Shown: one piece after another, positions 17,219 through 26,751 of the stretch | Layout: each line of letters opens with the position of its first letter | Numbering within the stretch: the first letter of the stretch is position 1 | Origin: Acidobacteriota bacterium | GTDB lineage: Bacteria > Acidobacteriota > Vicinamibacteria > Vicinamibacterales > JAHECP01 | Reading direction: 5' to 3' | Assembly (NCBI GenBank): GCA_024641665.1 | Contig: JAHECP010000022.1 | Location: 1-51,307 of the forward strand | Length of the DNA stretch: 51,307 nt | The notes under the pieces: model-generated | Told to the model about the DNA's origin: nothing | What the model saw: only the letters and a program-made list of their open reading frames with translations | The model's database searches: none | Translations under genes and position numbers: made by a program

Positions 17219-18952
17219 ATGAAGCCGGCAACACATGTCTGGTTCGTCGTCGCGGCGTTCGTCGCGTGCGTGGCCTGGACTCATCCCGGAGCGGCACGGC
17301 CGCAGGCGGCGACGGGCCTGGAGGCCGTCTACCAGCAGATCGAGAACGAGCCCAACCTGACCGTCGCGGAGAAATACGAACAGAAGATGAAGGTGTTCAA
17401 CGCGGCCCTCGAAGCCGGCGACACCTACACGTCCGCGTTCGAGGACCTGGCGACCTACACGGAAGTCGCGCGCGAGACCGGCGGGCTCTTCCTCCCCGGG
17501 TTCGGCAAGAAGCTCGAGGAGTTCGAGACCAGGCTGAAGGAGGCGACGGAGAACCGGGCGTTCGCGGCGTTCGGCGCCGTGAAGACGGCCAGCGACTACA
17601 CCGCGCAGGCGGTGAGCCTCGTGAGCGAGGCCGACGCCATCTTGAGCGACCAGAACCTCACGCCGGCCTCGCGCCGCACGTTGCTCGCCATGCGCGGACT
17701 CGGCCAGGCGATGGAGAGCTTCGGCGGAGAGGTCCCGGGCATCGGCAGCGCGCTCGAGGCCTACGGCCAGCTCGTGAATCAGCTCACCGGCGCCGTGCGC
17801 GAGACGGCGAAGAACGTGACCGCGCTCAAGGGCGGGAGCTTCTCGGACACCGAGCAGCACGAGCTGGGACTCGGACCCGGCTACATCCGGACGCCGCTCT
17901 ACGATCAGGGCCTCAAGCTGGTCCAGGAGCTCGTCAATGAGCGCGGCGCCGAGCGCACGTACCTGCAGACGCCGGACCACCAGTGGGTCGAGGTGTCGTA
18001 CGACGACGTGACCGAGATCTGGTGCGAGTACAAGTACGCCAACGACAAGGCGCCGTCGGAAGCCCAGATCATGGACTACCTGAACTCGAAAGACCTGCGA
18101 GACCGGCTCTCGCAGCGCGCGCGTTTCCGGGCCGAGGACCAGCACGCCGACGCCCTCAGGCAGGAGCTCGGTCTGACCGACGTCTCCCGGACGAAGGTGC
18201 TCGGCGCGGAAGACGACCTCCAGACCCTGCTGCGCCGCCTGGGCCTCGTCGTGTCGCCGGAGTCGTCCGCCTTCAAGAATCTGCTCAAGGGCCAGCTGCA
18301 GGACCCGCACGCGAACGACGACCTGCTGAGGCGCCTCGCGCTCGCGGCGCACCCGAACGCGCGCGAGTACTTCGCGTGGCGCGGCATCGACCCGGACGCG
18401 CTGTCGCCCGAGGAGCTGTCGCTGCGCCTGATCGAGTATCGGACCAGCGGCCACACGGCCTACACGAAGTACCTGGCGTCGCCCGAGGCGGAGAAGCGGG
18501 CCGCTCCCGCCGCGCCTGCGCCCACGCCGTCCGCCGGGTCCGTCCTCGACAAGGCCATCACGAAGGTTCAGCAGGAAAGGACGTCGCCCACCGCGCCCGC
18601 ACCGACCGGACCGCCCCAGCAGCCCGACAACGAGTGCGTGAAAGCGGCCCGGCGGAAGCTCGACAACGGACGGCGCGACTTCGAGAACTGGCGGACCAAC
18701 CTGCGGGGCAAGACGGCGGCGCCGTTCGTCTGCGGCAGCGATCCCTGGATCCCGTGCATCCCGGACTCGTACAAGGCCGTCTGGATCGCGGTCGACGGGT
18801 CCGTGCCCAAGAACAAGTGGGGCTACGACAGCCCGGGGGGCTGCGATTTCTCCGGCTCGACGAACACGGCCTACAACGACTGCGCCTGGGGCGTCTACCT
18901 GAAGAAGCTCGAAGCGCTCGTCAACGCGGAGATGGCGAAATGCCCGAAGTAG
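17219..18952 (+). CDS. Large exported protein of unknown function, cysteine-rich C-terminus
   Basis: The 577-residue protein begins with a signal peptide (MKPATHVWFVVAAFVACVAW...GAARPQA) after GAAGGAGGG. I recognise no domain. Residues 30-430 are mostly helical and charged, with repeated short helices (VAEKYEQKMKVFNAALEAGD; LEEFETRLKEATENRAF; DDLQTLLRRLGLVVSPESS). A Pro/Ala-rich linker follows (about 425-475). The last about 100 residues hold six cysteines (ECVKAARRKL, FVCGS, IPCIPD, GGCDF, NDCAW, KCPK), suggesting a disulphide-stabilised module. The next gene overlaps its end by 13 bases, so the two are probably made together. No homologue comes to mind. Confidence 0.85.
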   Translation: MKPATHVWFVVAAFVACVAWTHPGAARPQAATGLEAVYQQIENEPNLTVAEKYEQKMKVFNAALEAGDTYTSAFEDLATYTEVARETGGLFLPGFGKKLEEFETRLKEATENRAFAAFGAVKTASDYTAQAVSLVSEADAILSDQNLTPASRRTLLAMRGLGQAMESFGGEVPGIGSALEAYGQLVNQLTGAVRETAKNVTALKGGSFSDTEQHELGLGPGYIRTPLYDQGLKLVQELVNERGAERTYLQTPDHQWVEVSYDDVTEIWCEYKYANDKAPSEAQIMDYLNSKDLRDRLSQRARFRAEDQHADALRQELGLTDVSRTKVLGAEDDLQTLLRRLGLVVSPESSAFKNLLKGQLQDPHANDDLLRRLALAAHPNAREYFAWRGIDPDALSPEELSLRLIEYRTSGHTAYTKYLASPEAEKRAAPAAPAPTPSAGSVLDKAITKVQQERTSPTAPAPTGPPQQPDNECVKAARRKLDNGRRDFENWRTNLRGKTAAPFVCGSDPWIPCIPDSYKAVWIAVDGSVPKNKWGYDSPGGCDFSGSTNTAYNDCAWGVYLKKLEALVNAEMAKCPK

Positions 18953-20862
18953 AGACACCGCACGAGGCCAACGGCATGCGGGGCCCGCGCATCCTGCGCC
19001 AGGTGCGCGTGGCGGTCGGCCTGCTGGCACTTCTCGGGTTCGCGCGGCCGCTCGCCGCGCAGCCCGTCACACCGGACGCCGGACGGCAGCTCGTCCTCTA
19101 CGCCGTTCCGGATCCCGTCCTGGGCGCCACCTCCGACGAGACCCTGTACGTGTTCGTCCAGCTCCAGGACGTGGCGGGGACTCCCGTTGCGGCTCCCGGG
19201 CCGCTCGTCGTCACCCTCTCGTCCTCCGATCCCGCCGTGTTGAGACCCTACGGATCGGACGGCGATCAGGCCAGGGTGGGCGGGTCCGGCTCGACTAGTT
19301 ACGGGTACGGACGGTTCACCTCGCCGGCGCCGGGCGTCGCGACGATTACCGCGACCGCGCCGGGCTTCGCGCCGGCCTCCATGAAGGTCACGACGGTCTC
19401 GCGCGGCGGGCCTGCAACGAGGCTCCGGCTCTACGCCGTCCCGCCGCGGACGGCCGACGGCGATCGGCGGCTCGTCTTCGTGCAGTTCCTGGACGCTCAG
19501 GGCCGGCCGGCGAATCCGGCGAGGAATGTGAACGTCGACATCAGCGCGTCGGTGCCGGGGAAGGCCCCCGCCACGACGAGCCTGTACTTCTCCAACAGCT
19601 ACACGACCGTGCAGGTCTCCGGCGACCCGTCGGGCGGGGCGAGCGTGGCGGCGCTGGCGGCCTCCGCGCAGGATGTGGCGGGCGATTCGGTCCAGCTCGG
19701 CGCCGCCGAGGCGGCGCCGGCCGGAGCGCCCGCGGCGCCCTCAATCGACGAGCGGGCGTTCCGACTCGGCGTGGAGGCCGCCGGCCTCGCGCGCTCGGAT
19801 CCGGCGCACGCGGAGGCGCTCATCGCGGAGCGGTACCGGCAGGCGCTCGATCTCACGACCGACGAGACGCTCGGCCCACGCCTGACGGAAGCGTTCCGGC
19901 GCGGATTCTCGAGCCAGACGGCCGGCGTCGCACCGCCGGCGCCCGGTGCGGCGGCACAACCGGCGGCCCAGCCCCCGCCGGCTCGTGGTCCGCGTCTCTT
20001 CGACGTGACCGCCGCCCGCGGCGTGGCGCAGGGACGGCCCGTCGGACCCGGCGGCACGTTCACGTCGGACACGAACCCGATTTACGTATGGTTCCGCCAC
20101 GAGGGTCTGCCGGCGGGAACACGGGTCACCTGCGTCTGGTACTACCTCGAAACGACGCCGGTGATGCGCATCGCCGACGCGGACCTGACGCTCGATCCGC
20201 CGACCGACTGGGGCCAGTTCAACATGGAGCTGCCCGCCGGGCGGCCGTGGCCGGTGGGCAACTATCGGGTGGAGCTCCTGCTCGCCGGTCGGCCGGCCGC
20301 GGAGGCCAGGTTCGAGATCGTCGCGAACGCCGCGGCCGCCGCCCCGCCGGCCCCTGCCGAGCCCCGCCTCTACAGGCACCCGCGCGCCGGGTTCCAGATC
20401 CTCCCGCCGCCCGGATGGACGCTCGACGACCACGTGTCGCCGGCGGACCTGCAGATGAAGTCCGCGGGCGGGGAGGGCCTGATGGAGATCACGTCCGGGC
20501 CGACCTCGACGAAGCTCGACGCCGTGTCGTACGCGGCAGGTTGGGAGTCGAACGCGGTCGGACCGGACAAGCTGCTGCACGCCAAGCGCGCCGGGCGCCT
20601 GCTCGACGTGGCGGGCGAGCGCGCGTACGAGGCCGTGTACGAGGGCGACGGCGTCCTGGCCAAGGTCGTGTTCGTCGGCTTTGCGGATCGTTTCTTCGTG
20701 ATGACGGGCGTGTTCAGGACCGAGGACTTCGCCAGCGGCGAGCCCGTCTTCGACCGGGTCGTGGAGAGCTTCAAGCCGGGGCGGTCAGGGGGCAGCGGTC
20801 AGGGGGCAGCGGTCAGGGGTCAGGCAACCTTCCCGTCACAGCGTGACAGTGTGACAGTGTGA
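18940..20862 (+). CDS. Exported multidomain beta protein of unknown function with PsbP/DcrB-like C-terminal domain
   Basis: From the ATG at 18940 (GGAG eight bases upstream), which overlaps the previous gene by 13 bases, this is 640 residues. A hydrophobic signal lies at residues 21-42 (RVAVGLLALLGFARPLAA). Two Ig-like beta units follow (about 50-150 and 155-240; LVVTLSSSDPAVL, ARNVNVDISASVPG), then a helical stretch and a Pro/Ala linker, then another beta domain (YVWFRHEGLPAGTRVTCVWYY). The final domain (about 480-610: HPRAGFQILPPPGWTL ... KVVFVGFADRFFVMTGVF) looks like the PsbP/DcrB fold. The last about 26 residues (after ESFKPG) are encoded by an intergenic repeat element. Function unknown; context suggests joint work with the preceding protein at the cell surface. 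Confidence 0.85.
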   Translation: MPEVETPHEANGMRGPRILRQVRVAVGLLALLGFARPLAAQPVTPDAGRQLVLYAVPDPVLGATSDETLYVFVQLQDVAGTPVAAPGPLVVTLSSSDPAVLRPYGSDGDQARVGGSGSTSYGYGRFTSPAPGVATITATAPGFAPASMKVTTVSRGGPATRLRLYAVPPRTADGDRRLVFVQFLDAQGRPANPARNVNVDISASVPGKAPATTSLYFSNSYTTVQVSGDPSGGASVAALAASAQDVAGDSVQLGAAEAAPAGAPAAPSIDERAFRLGVEAAGLARSDPAHAEALIAERYRQALDLTTDETLGPRLTEAFRRGFSSQTAGVAPPAPGAAAQPAAQPPPARGPRLFDVTAARGVAQGRPVGPGGTFTSDTNPIYVWFRHEGLPAGTRVTCVWYYLETTPVMRIADADLTLDPPTDWGQFNMELPAGRPWPVGNYRVELLLAGRPAAEARFEIVANAAAAAPPAPAEPRLYRHPRAGFQILPPPGWTLDDHVSPADLQMKSAGGEGLMEITSGPTSTKLDAVSYAAGWESNAVGPDKLLHAKRAGRLLDVAGERAYEAVYEGDGVLAKVVFVGFADRFFVMTGVFRTEDFASGEPVFDRVVESFKPGRSGGSGQGAAVRGQATFPSQRDSVTV

Positions 20863-20899
20863 CAGGAAGCTCTTCCTGACCGCTGACCGCTGACCCCTG
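20782..20899. repeat. Composite inverted-array repeat element (locus B)
   Basis: The left arm (20782-20824) has three CGGTCAGGGG units separated by GCAG, plus GTCAGG. The core (20835-20866) begins with the palindrome GTCACAGCGTGAC, contains CAGCGTGACA (20839-20848), and repeats GTGTGACA twice. The right arm (20875-20899) holds CCTGACCGCTGACCGCTGAC, the inverse of the left-arm word. The plan matches loci A, C and D. It fills the gap between two convergent genes, can fold as a long hairpin, and encodes the C-terminal tail and stop of the gene at 18940. Confidence 0.8.
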
Positions 20900-20910
20900 T
20901 CCCTGCCCGC

Positions 20911-22188
20911 TTATCCCGGAAACCGTCCGAGGGCGGCGAGCAGGTCGAGCTTCGCGCGGCGGAGCCGGTCCTCGACGACCGCCACGGCGGTGTCGGCATC
21001 GCGGGAGCCACGCTGGGCGTCGATCACCTCGATGTTGGTCGAGGCACCGGCCTTGAAGCTCACGGCCACGATCTGCAGGACGCGCCGCGCCTGGTCGGCG
21101 GCGGCGCGGGCGCTCGTCAGGGCGCGCTCGGCGCTGGTGATGGCCTCGCGCGCGACGCGCACTTCCGACTGCGCCTGCGTGACGGCGCCCGTCGTGGTGG
21201 CCTTCACCTCGTCGAGCGACGCCTGGCGCGCCTGCTTCTGTCCGGCGCGCTGCCCGCTGTCGAAGATCGGCACCGACAGCTGCAGGATCGCGCGCCAGCT
21301 CTTCTGGGGCGAGAAGAACTGCGCCGGATACGTGATGCCCGGCTCGAAGATGCCCTGGAGCGTCGGCTGCCAGTCCTTGCCGCTGTCGCTCACGACACGC
21401 TCGGCCGCGCGCTGCTGCGCGAAGTACAGCTTCAGGTCGGGCCTGATGTCCGACAGCGTGGGGGGCTGGGCGTCCGGCGCCGGCACCGCGAACGCCGGTT
21501 CGCCGGAGGTGTCCACCGGCCCGTCGGCGACCAGGAGCACGCCGAGCGCCTCCTGGGCCTGATAGAGCGCCGTGTGCGACGACTCCACGAGCACGGCGTC
21601 GGTCGACAGCTCCTGCTGGGCCCGCAGCTCGTTCAGCAGGCTGCCCGTGCCGGCCTCGAGCTGCGTGTGCGCGTAGTCGTAGTGGGCCTTGGCGGTGTCG
21701 CGCGCGCGCTCGTCGGCCTCGACGACGCGGTGGCTGGCGATGACGGTCAGGTAGAGGTCGGCGGCGGCGAGCGCGATCTGCCGGCGCGTCTCCGTGGCGC
21801 CGAGGTCGGCAATCGCTCGCTGGTCCTGAGCCTGGGCGCGGCGCGCCCACAAAGCCGGCGCGTAGAGCGGCATCGTGACGTCGATCGTTCCGGTGAGCTG
21901 GCTGCGCGGGACGACCGTGTTGCCGTCGAACGAGACGCCGGTATTGAGCGTCGTGGAGGTGACGGTGCCGTTGACGGCCAGGCGCGCCGAAGCCCGCGCC
22001 TGGACGAGCAGCCCCTCGGCACGGAGGATCTGCGCCGCGGCCATGGCCGCCGAGGGGTTGCGCTCGATGGCGCGCTGGACCGCCTGGTCGAAGGTCAGGC
22101 GCTCCATGGCCGGCGCCTGCGCGGCGGCGCGGCCGGCCGGCGCGAACGCCAGCAGCGCGATCAGGGTCACGGGAATCCGCTTACGCAT
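20911..22188 (-). CDS. TolC-family outer-membrane efflux channel
   Basis: From the ATG at 22188, which overlaps the RND pump stop codon by eight bases, this is 425 residues with a signal peptide (MRKRIPVTLIALLAFAPAGRAAA). Two long coiled-coil halves carry the family pattern: LTFDQAVQRAIERNPSAAMA early, the REIALA-like RRQIALAAADLYLTVIASHR, and the second half with ARQASLDEVKATTTGAVTQAQSEVRVAREAITSAERAL. It should form the outer-membrane tunnel of the tripartite pump encoded by the two upstream genes. A longer in-frame start at 22206 is possible. Confidence 0.92.
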   Translation of the reverse strand: MRKRIPVTLIALLAFAPAGRAAAQAPAMERLTFDQAVQRAIERNPSAAMAAAQILRAEGLLVQARASARLAVNGTVTSTTLNTGVSFDGNTVVPRSQLTGTIDVTMPLYAPALWARRAQAQDQRAIADLGATETRRQIALAAADLYLTVIASHRVVEADERARDTAKAHYDYAHTQLEAGTGSLLNELRAQQELSTDAVLVESSHTALYQAQEALGVLLVADGPVDTSGEPAFAVPAPDAQPPTLSDIRPDLKLYFAQQRAAERVVSDSGKDWQPTLQGIFEPGITYPAQFFSPQKSWRAILQLSVPIFDSGQRAGQKQARQASLDEVKATTTGAVTQAQSEVRVAREAITSAERALTSARAAADQARRVLQIVAVSFKAGASTNIEVIDAQRGSRDADTAVAVVEDRLRRAKLDLLAALGRFPG

Positions 22189-25100
22189 GGGTCGTCTCGG
22201 GATCATCCGCGCCGCGCGGCCGGTCCGCCCCCCGGCTCACCAGCCGCTTCACGACCACGTACAGCACGGGGATGAAGGCCAGGTTCAGGAACGTGGCGGC
22301 GATCATGCCGCCGGCGACCGCGGTGCCCACCGCGTGACGCCCCTCGCGCCCGGCGCCGGTCGCGAACACGAGCGGCATGACGCCGAGGATGAACGCCATC
22401 GACGTCATGAGGATGGGCCGCAGCCGGATGCGGGCCGCCTCAACGGCGGCCTCGGCAATGGTCATGCCCTTTTCGCGGAGCTGCTCGGCGAACTCGACGA
22501 GCAGGATGCCGTTCTTGGCCGAGAGGCCGATCAGCATGACGAAGCCGATCTGCGCGTAGACATCGTCGGCGAGGCCGCGCGACCAGATGGCCAGCAGCGC
22601 GCCGAGGATGCCGAGCGGCACGGCGAGCAGGATGATGAAGGGCAGCGTGAGGCTCTCGTACTGGCCGGCCAGCGTCAGGTAGACGAGCAGCAGACCGAGG
22701 CCGAAGATGATCACCGCCTGGCTGCCCGCCTTGATCTCCTCGCGCGACAGCCCCGACCATTCGTAGGTCATGCCCGCCGGCAGCACGCGGTCCGAGAGCC
22801 GGTCCATGATCTGAATCGCCTGACCGGAGCTGTAGCCCGGCGCGGCCGACCCGGTGAGCTCGACCGAGCGGAACAGGTCGTAGTGGCTGATCACCTGGGG
22901 CGCGGTGCTCTCGGTGATCGTCACCAGGTTCGACAGCGGCACCATCGAGCCGTCCGGCGCGCGCACTTCATAGCGGCCGATGTCCTTCGGGTTCGAGCGG
23001 AACTGCTTGTCGGCCTGCACGTACACGCGGTACGACCGCTCGTTGAAGTCGAAGTCGTTCACGTACTGCGAGCCGAGCAGCACCTGCATCGTGCTCGTGA
23101 TGTCGTTGAGCGAAATGCCCAGGCTCTTCGCGTGATCGCGGTCGATGTTGACCACGAACTGCGGGTCGTTCGCGGTGAACTGATTGAACATGCCCGTGAG
23201 GCCCGGCGTCTGGTAGGCGGCGCCCACGAGCGCGTTGGCGGCGCCGGCCAGGTTGGCGATGGGACCGCCCGACTGGTCGAGCAACTCGTACTGGAACCCG
23301 CCGTAGGTGCCGAGACCGTTGATCGACGGCGGCAGGAACGGGAAGACCTGGGCGCCGGTGATGCCCATCAGGCCGCCGTAGAGCCGCTGCACGACGGCCT
23401 GGGCCGAGTGGGCGTCGCCCGGCCGCTCGTCGTACGGCTTGAGCGCCACGAAGATGATGCCGCGGTTCGGGCTCGAGCCGGCAAAGCTGAACCCGCCCAC
23501 CACGAAGGCGCCGCCCACCTCGGGCACGCGCGACAGCACGAGCTCGACCTGCTTCTCGACGCCGGTCGTGTACTGCAGCGACGCGCCCTCGGGGGCCTGC
23601 ACGATGATGATGACGTAGCCCTGGTCCTCCTCGGGCAGGAAGCCCGACGGCACCGTGCGGTACACCCACCACGTCAGCCCGAGCGTGGCCACGAAGGCCA
23701 GCGTCACCGCGTAGCGCCAGCGGATCAGGCCGCGCAGCGTGGCGAGGAGCACGTTCGTGCCGGCCTCGAACGCCCGGTTGAACTGGCGGAAGGCCCAGTT
23801 CTTCTTGCGCTCGCCCCGCAGGAGCAGCGCCGAGAGCGCCGGCGTCAGCGTGAGCGCGTTGAACGCCGAGAGCGCCATCGAGAAGGCGATCGTCAGCGCG
23901 AACTGCTGGTACAGCCGGCCCGTCGTGCCCGGGAAGAACGCCACCGGCACGAACACGGCGCCGAGCACGAGCGCCGTCGCGACGACGGCGCTCGTCACCT
24001 CGCCCATGGCGTCCGACGCCGCGCGTCTTGCGGCAGTGCCGTAGTCGTGGATGTGCCGCTGGATGTTCTCGATCACCACGATCGCGTCGTCGACGACGAG
24101 GCCGGTCGCGAGCGTGATGCCGAAGAGCGTCAGGGTGTTGATCGAGAAGCCGAAGGCCTTGACGAAGGCGAACGTGCCGACGAGCGATACGGGGATCGTG
24201 ATCGCCGGGATGAGCGTGCTCCGCCAGTCCTGCAGGAACACGAACATCACGATGACGACGAGCGCGATGGCCTCGAAGAGCGTGACGAGCACCTCGTGAA
24301 TCGACTCCGAGATGACCGATGTCGTCTCGAAGGCCACCTGGTACTTGAGGCCGGGCGGGAAGCGCGCGGACAGCCGGTCGAGCTCGGCGACGACGTTGCG
24401 GTACACGTCGAGCGTGTTGGCGTCGGGCCGCTGCAGCACGCCAAAGCCCACGGCGTCCCGGCCGTTGTAGCGGAGGCTGGTGGCGTAGTTCTCGGCGCCG
24501 AGCTCCGCGTGACCGACGTCCCTCAGGCGCACGAGCGTGCCGCTGGCGCCGCGCTTCAGGATGATGTCGTCGAACTGGCCCGGCTCGACGAGCCGGCCGA
24601 CCGCGCGCACGCTGATCTGGTAGGCCTGCCCGGCGGGCGCCGGCTGCTGCCCGACCTGCCCGGCGGCGACCTGCACGTTCTGCTCGCGCAGCGCCTGCAC
24701 GACGTCCGACGCGGTGAGCCCGCGGGCGGCCAGCCGGTCGGGATCCACCCACAGCCGCATCGCGTACTTGCGCTCGCCGAAGATGATGACGTCGCCGACG
24801 CCCGGCACGCGCTTGATGTCGTCCTTGATGAAGCGGTCGATGTAGTTGCTCAGGAAGAGCGAGTCGTACTGGCCGTTCTCGGCGTACACGCCGGCGCCCA
24901 TCACGAAGTTGCTCGACACCTTCTGCACGTTGATGCCGACCGCGTTCACGTCGGCCGGCAGGCGGCCCTGCACCTGCGAGATGCGGTTCTGCACGTCCAC
25001 CGCGGCGATGTCGATGTTGCGCGTGACGTCGAAGGTGATCGTGATGCTGCACGTGCCGTCGCTGCCGCTCGACGAGGACATGTAGGCCATGCCCTGCACG

Positions 25101-25315
25101 CCGTTGATCGCCTGCTCGAGCGGCGTCGTCACGGCCGTCTCGACGAGCTCCGCGCTGGCGCCGTTGTAGAAGGCCGTGACCTGCACCTGCGGCGGCGCGA
25201 GATCGGGGTACTGCGCCACCGGGAGGGTCGGAATGGCGATGGCGCCGGCCAGGATGATGGTCAGCGAGACGACGCTGGCCAGGATGGGTCGCTTGATGAA
25301 GGTGTCGGAGATCAC
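22181..25315 (-). CDS. RND multidrug efflux pump, HAE1 family (AcrB-like)
   Basis: The GTG at 25315 is preceded by AAGGACGG and gives 1044 residues, the usual HAE1 size. The longer open frame to 26611 runs over the adaptor gene and is not used. The protein begins VISDTFIKRPILASVVSLTI with the first helix, then the porter domain. The proton-relay aspartates are present in GLVVDDAIVVIENIQRHI, and FVMLIGLSAKNGILLVEFAEQLREKG supplies the conserved lysine of helix 10. It is the inner-membrane, proton-driven subunit that captures hydrophobic compounds and passes them to the TolC channel. Specific substrates cannot be read from sequence. Confidence 0.95.
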   Translation of the reverse strand: MISDTFIKRPILASVVSLTIILAGAIAIPTLPVAQYPDLAPPQVQVTAFYNGASAELVETAVTTPLEQAINGVQGMAYMSSSSGSDGTCSITITFDVTRNIDIAAVDVQNRISQVQGRLPADVNAVGINVQKVSSNFVMGAGVYAENGQYDSLFLSNYIDRFIKDDIKRVPGVGDVIIFGERKYAMRLWVDPDRLAARGLTASDVVQALREQNVQVAAGQVGQQPAPAGQAYQISVRAVGRLVEPGQFDDIILKRGASGTLVRLRDVGHAELGAENYATSLRYNGRDAVGFGVLQRPDANTLDVYRNVVAELDRLSARFPPGLKYQVAFETTSVISESIHEVLVTLFEAIALVVIVMFVFLQDWRSTLIPAITIPVSLVGTFAFVKAFGFSINTLTLFGITLATGLVVDDAIVVIENIQRHIHDYGTAARRAASDAMGEVTSAVVATALVLGAVFVPVAFFPGTTGRLYQQFALTIAFSMALSAFNALTLTPALSALLLRGERKKNWAFRQFNRAFEAGTNVLLATLRGLIRWRYAVTLAFVATLGLTWWVYRTVPSGFLPEEDQGYVIIIVQAPEGASLQYTTGVEKQVELVLSRVPEVGGAFVVGGFSFAGSSPNRGIIFVALKPYDERPGDAHSAQAVVQRLYGGLMGITGAQVFPFLPPSINGLGTYGGFQYELLDQSGGPIANLAGAANALVGAAYQTPGLTGMFNQFTANDPQFVVNIDRDHAKSLGISLNDITSTMQVLLGSQYVNDFDFNERSYRVYVQADKQFRSNPKDIGRYEVRAPDGSMVPLSNLVTITESTAPQVISHYDLFRSVELTGSAAPGYSSGQAIQIMDRLSDRVLPAGMTYEWSGLSREEIKAGSQAVIIFGLGLLLVYLTLAGQYESLTLPFIILLAVPLGILGALLAIWSRGLADDVYAQIGFVMLIGLSAKNGILLVEFAEQLREKGMTIAEAAVEAARIRLRPILMTSMAFILGVMPLVFATGAGREGRHAVGTAVAGGMIAATFLNLAFIPVLYVVVKRLVSRGADRPRGADDPETTHA

Positions 25316-25344
25316 GCGAAGCCGTCCTTGGAGTGGGGGTCGGG

Positions 25345-26544
25345 TTAGCGTCCGGGCGCACCGGCGCCGTTCGCCGGGCCGGCAGCGGGCGGCGCGGGCG
25401 CGATGGGCGCGCCGTCGCGCAGCTTCTGCACCCCCGACACCACGACCTCGTCGCCGGTCTGCAGGCCGCCGGCGACCACGTAGTCGTTGCCCTCGATGGG
25501 GCCCACCTTGATCGGCTGCTGGACGGCGACCATCCCGCCGTCCTTCTTCCGGGCCACGAAGGCGAAGTACTGATCGTTGATGCGCGTCACCGCCAGCACG
25601 GGCACCAGCAGGCCGTTCGACGTGCTCCAGACGATCTGCGCCTGCACGAGCTGCTGCGCGCGCAGCGTCCCGGGGTTGGTCACGATGCCCTTGACGAGCA
25701 CCGTCTGCGTCGGGTCGTCCACGCTGGGCGACACGAAGCCGATGGTCGTTTCGGCCACGACGGACCCGTCGGCGCCCAGCACACGCAGCGGCAGCCCGGT
25801 CTTCAGGTCGGTCGACCGCTCGATCGGCACCTGGACGTGCACCTCGAGCCGGTCGTTCTGGTCGATGCTCGTGAGCACGGTGGACGAGGTCACCTGGTTG
25901 CCGACGCGCGCGGGCACGTCGCCGACGACGCCCGCCGTCGGCGCGGTGACGGTGTAGTAGCGGAGCTGGACCTGGTTCTCCTCGATCTGCGCCGCCTGCG
26001 CGCGCAGGCTCGCCTCCGCCGTTTCGAGCGCCGTGGCCGCCTGCTCGGCCTCTTGCTTGCTGATGGCGCCGGCCTGGAGGAGCGTCTGCGCGCGCGCGTA
26101 GTCGGCGCGCGCCTGGGCGACGTTCGCCTGGAGCGCCGCGCGCTGCGCCTGCTGGCTCGCCACCGCCGCCTGCTGGCGCCGCGGGTCGATCTCGACGAGC
26201 GGCGCGCCGGTCTCCACGCGGTCGCCCGACGTCACCATGATGCGGGTGACCTGCCCCGCCACCTGCGGCTGGATGGGCGTCGAGTGCAGCGACTTGAGTG
26301 TCGCGACGTATTCGCTGGCGTCCTCGATCGTCCCCTGGCGGAGGGACGCCAGCTGCACGGGGGTCGGCGGCATCATGCCGCCCCCGGGCATGGCGGCCGG
26401 TTGCCCGCCCCCACACGCGGCCACGACGAGCGCGGCGAGCGGCACCAGCCGGGCGAGCCGCCGGCGCGGCGCCACGGGCCGGATGCCCGGTGTCGATGAG
26501 GTGGAAGAGGAAGAAAGAAGCGCGTGCGGCATGTTGACTACCAT
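25345..26544 (-). CDS. RND efflux periplasmic adaptor (membrane fusion protein), lipoprotein
   Basis: The 399-residue protein has an N-terminal signal ending in a lipobox (ALVVAACGGG), so it is probably lipid-anchored. The barrel-sandwich (lipoyl) halves are SLHSTPIQPQVAGQVTRIMVTSGDRVETGAPLVEIDPR and VQLRYYTVTAPTAGVVGDVPARVGNQV, either side of a coiled-coil hairpin (QQAAVASQQAQRAALQANVA to SLRAQAAQIEE). The beta-barrel and membrane-proximal domains follow, ending in a Pro/Ala/Gly tail. It is the first gene of an adaptor-pump-channel operon. The start at 26532 is an equally good alternative. Confidence 0.93.
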   Translation of the reverse strand: MVVNMPHALLSSSSTSSTPGIRPVAPRRRLARLVPLAALVVAACGGGQPAAMPGGGMMPPTPVQLASLRQGTIEDASEYVATLKSLHSTPIQPQVAGQVTRIMVTSGDRVETGAPLVEIDPRRQQAAVASQQAQRAALQANVAQARADYARAQTLLQAGAISKQEAEQAATALETAEASLRAQAAQIEENQVQLRYYTVTAPTAGVVGDVPARVGNQVTSSTVLTSIDQNDRLEVHVQVPIERSTDLKTGLPLRVLGADGSVVAETTIGFVSPSVDDPTQTVLVKGIVTNPGTLRAQQLVQAQIVWSTSNGLLVPVLAVTRINDQYFAFVARKKDGGMVAVQQPIKVGPIEGNDYVVAGGLQTGDEVVVSGVQKLRDGAPIAPAPPAAGPANGAGAPGR

Positions 26545-26606
26545 CGCATGAGAGGGCCGTGCCGGCGTCCGCCCGGCGGGCTGGCCTCTGAGTTGCTGAA
26601 CTCCCC

Positions 26607-26636
26607 AGCATAGCCAGCGCGTCGCGGGGGCGTCAA
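26607..26636 (-). promoter_or_regulatory. Candidate sigma-70 type promoter of the RND operon
   Basis: On the minus strand TTGACG (complement of 26631-26636) and TATGCT (complement of 26607-26612) are separated by 18 bases. This gives five of six and four of six matches to the housekeeping consensus, and leaves a leader of about 55 bases before the adaptor start at 26544. Confidence 0.5.
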
Positions 26637-26751
26637 TACAGTCCCCCGGCTCAGGGGCGACCTGCGCTGCTGGCTCTTGGGGGGGCGCGCTGGCCCAGCA
26701 ACATAAGACGCCCCCCGCAGCGACGGGGTTCCGCCAGGGGGCTCACGGGGA

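Noticed and set aside
21875-25348. 1157-codon plus-strand open frame
   Set aside because: Antisense to the RND pump and TolC genes, with low-complexity charged sequence and no domain.
22181-26611. Possible 1476-residue adaptor-pump fusion
   Set aside because: The upstream part of the frame overlaps the adaptor gene in another frame and is meaningless; the GTG at 25315 with a ribosome site gives the normal pump.
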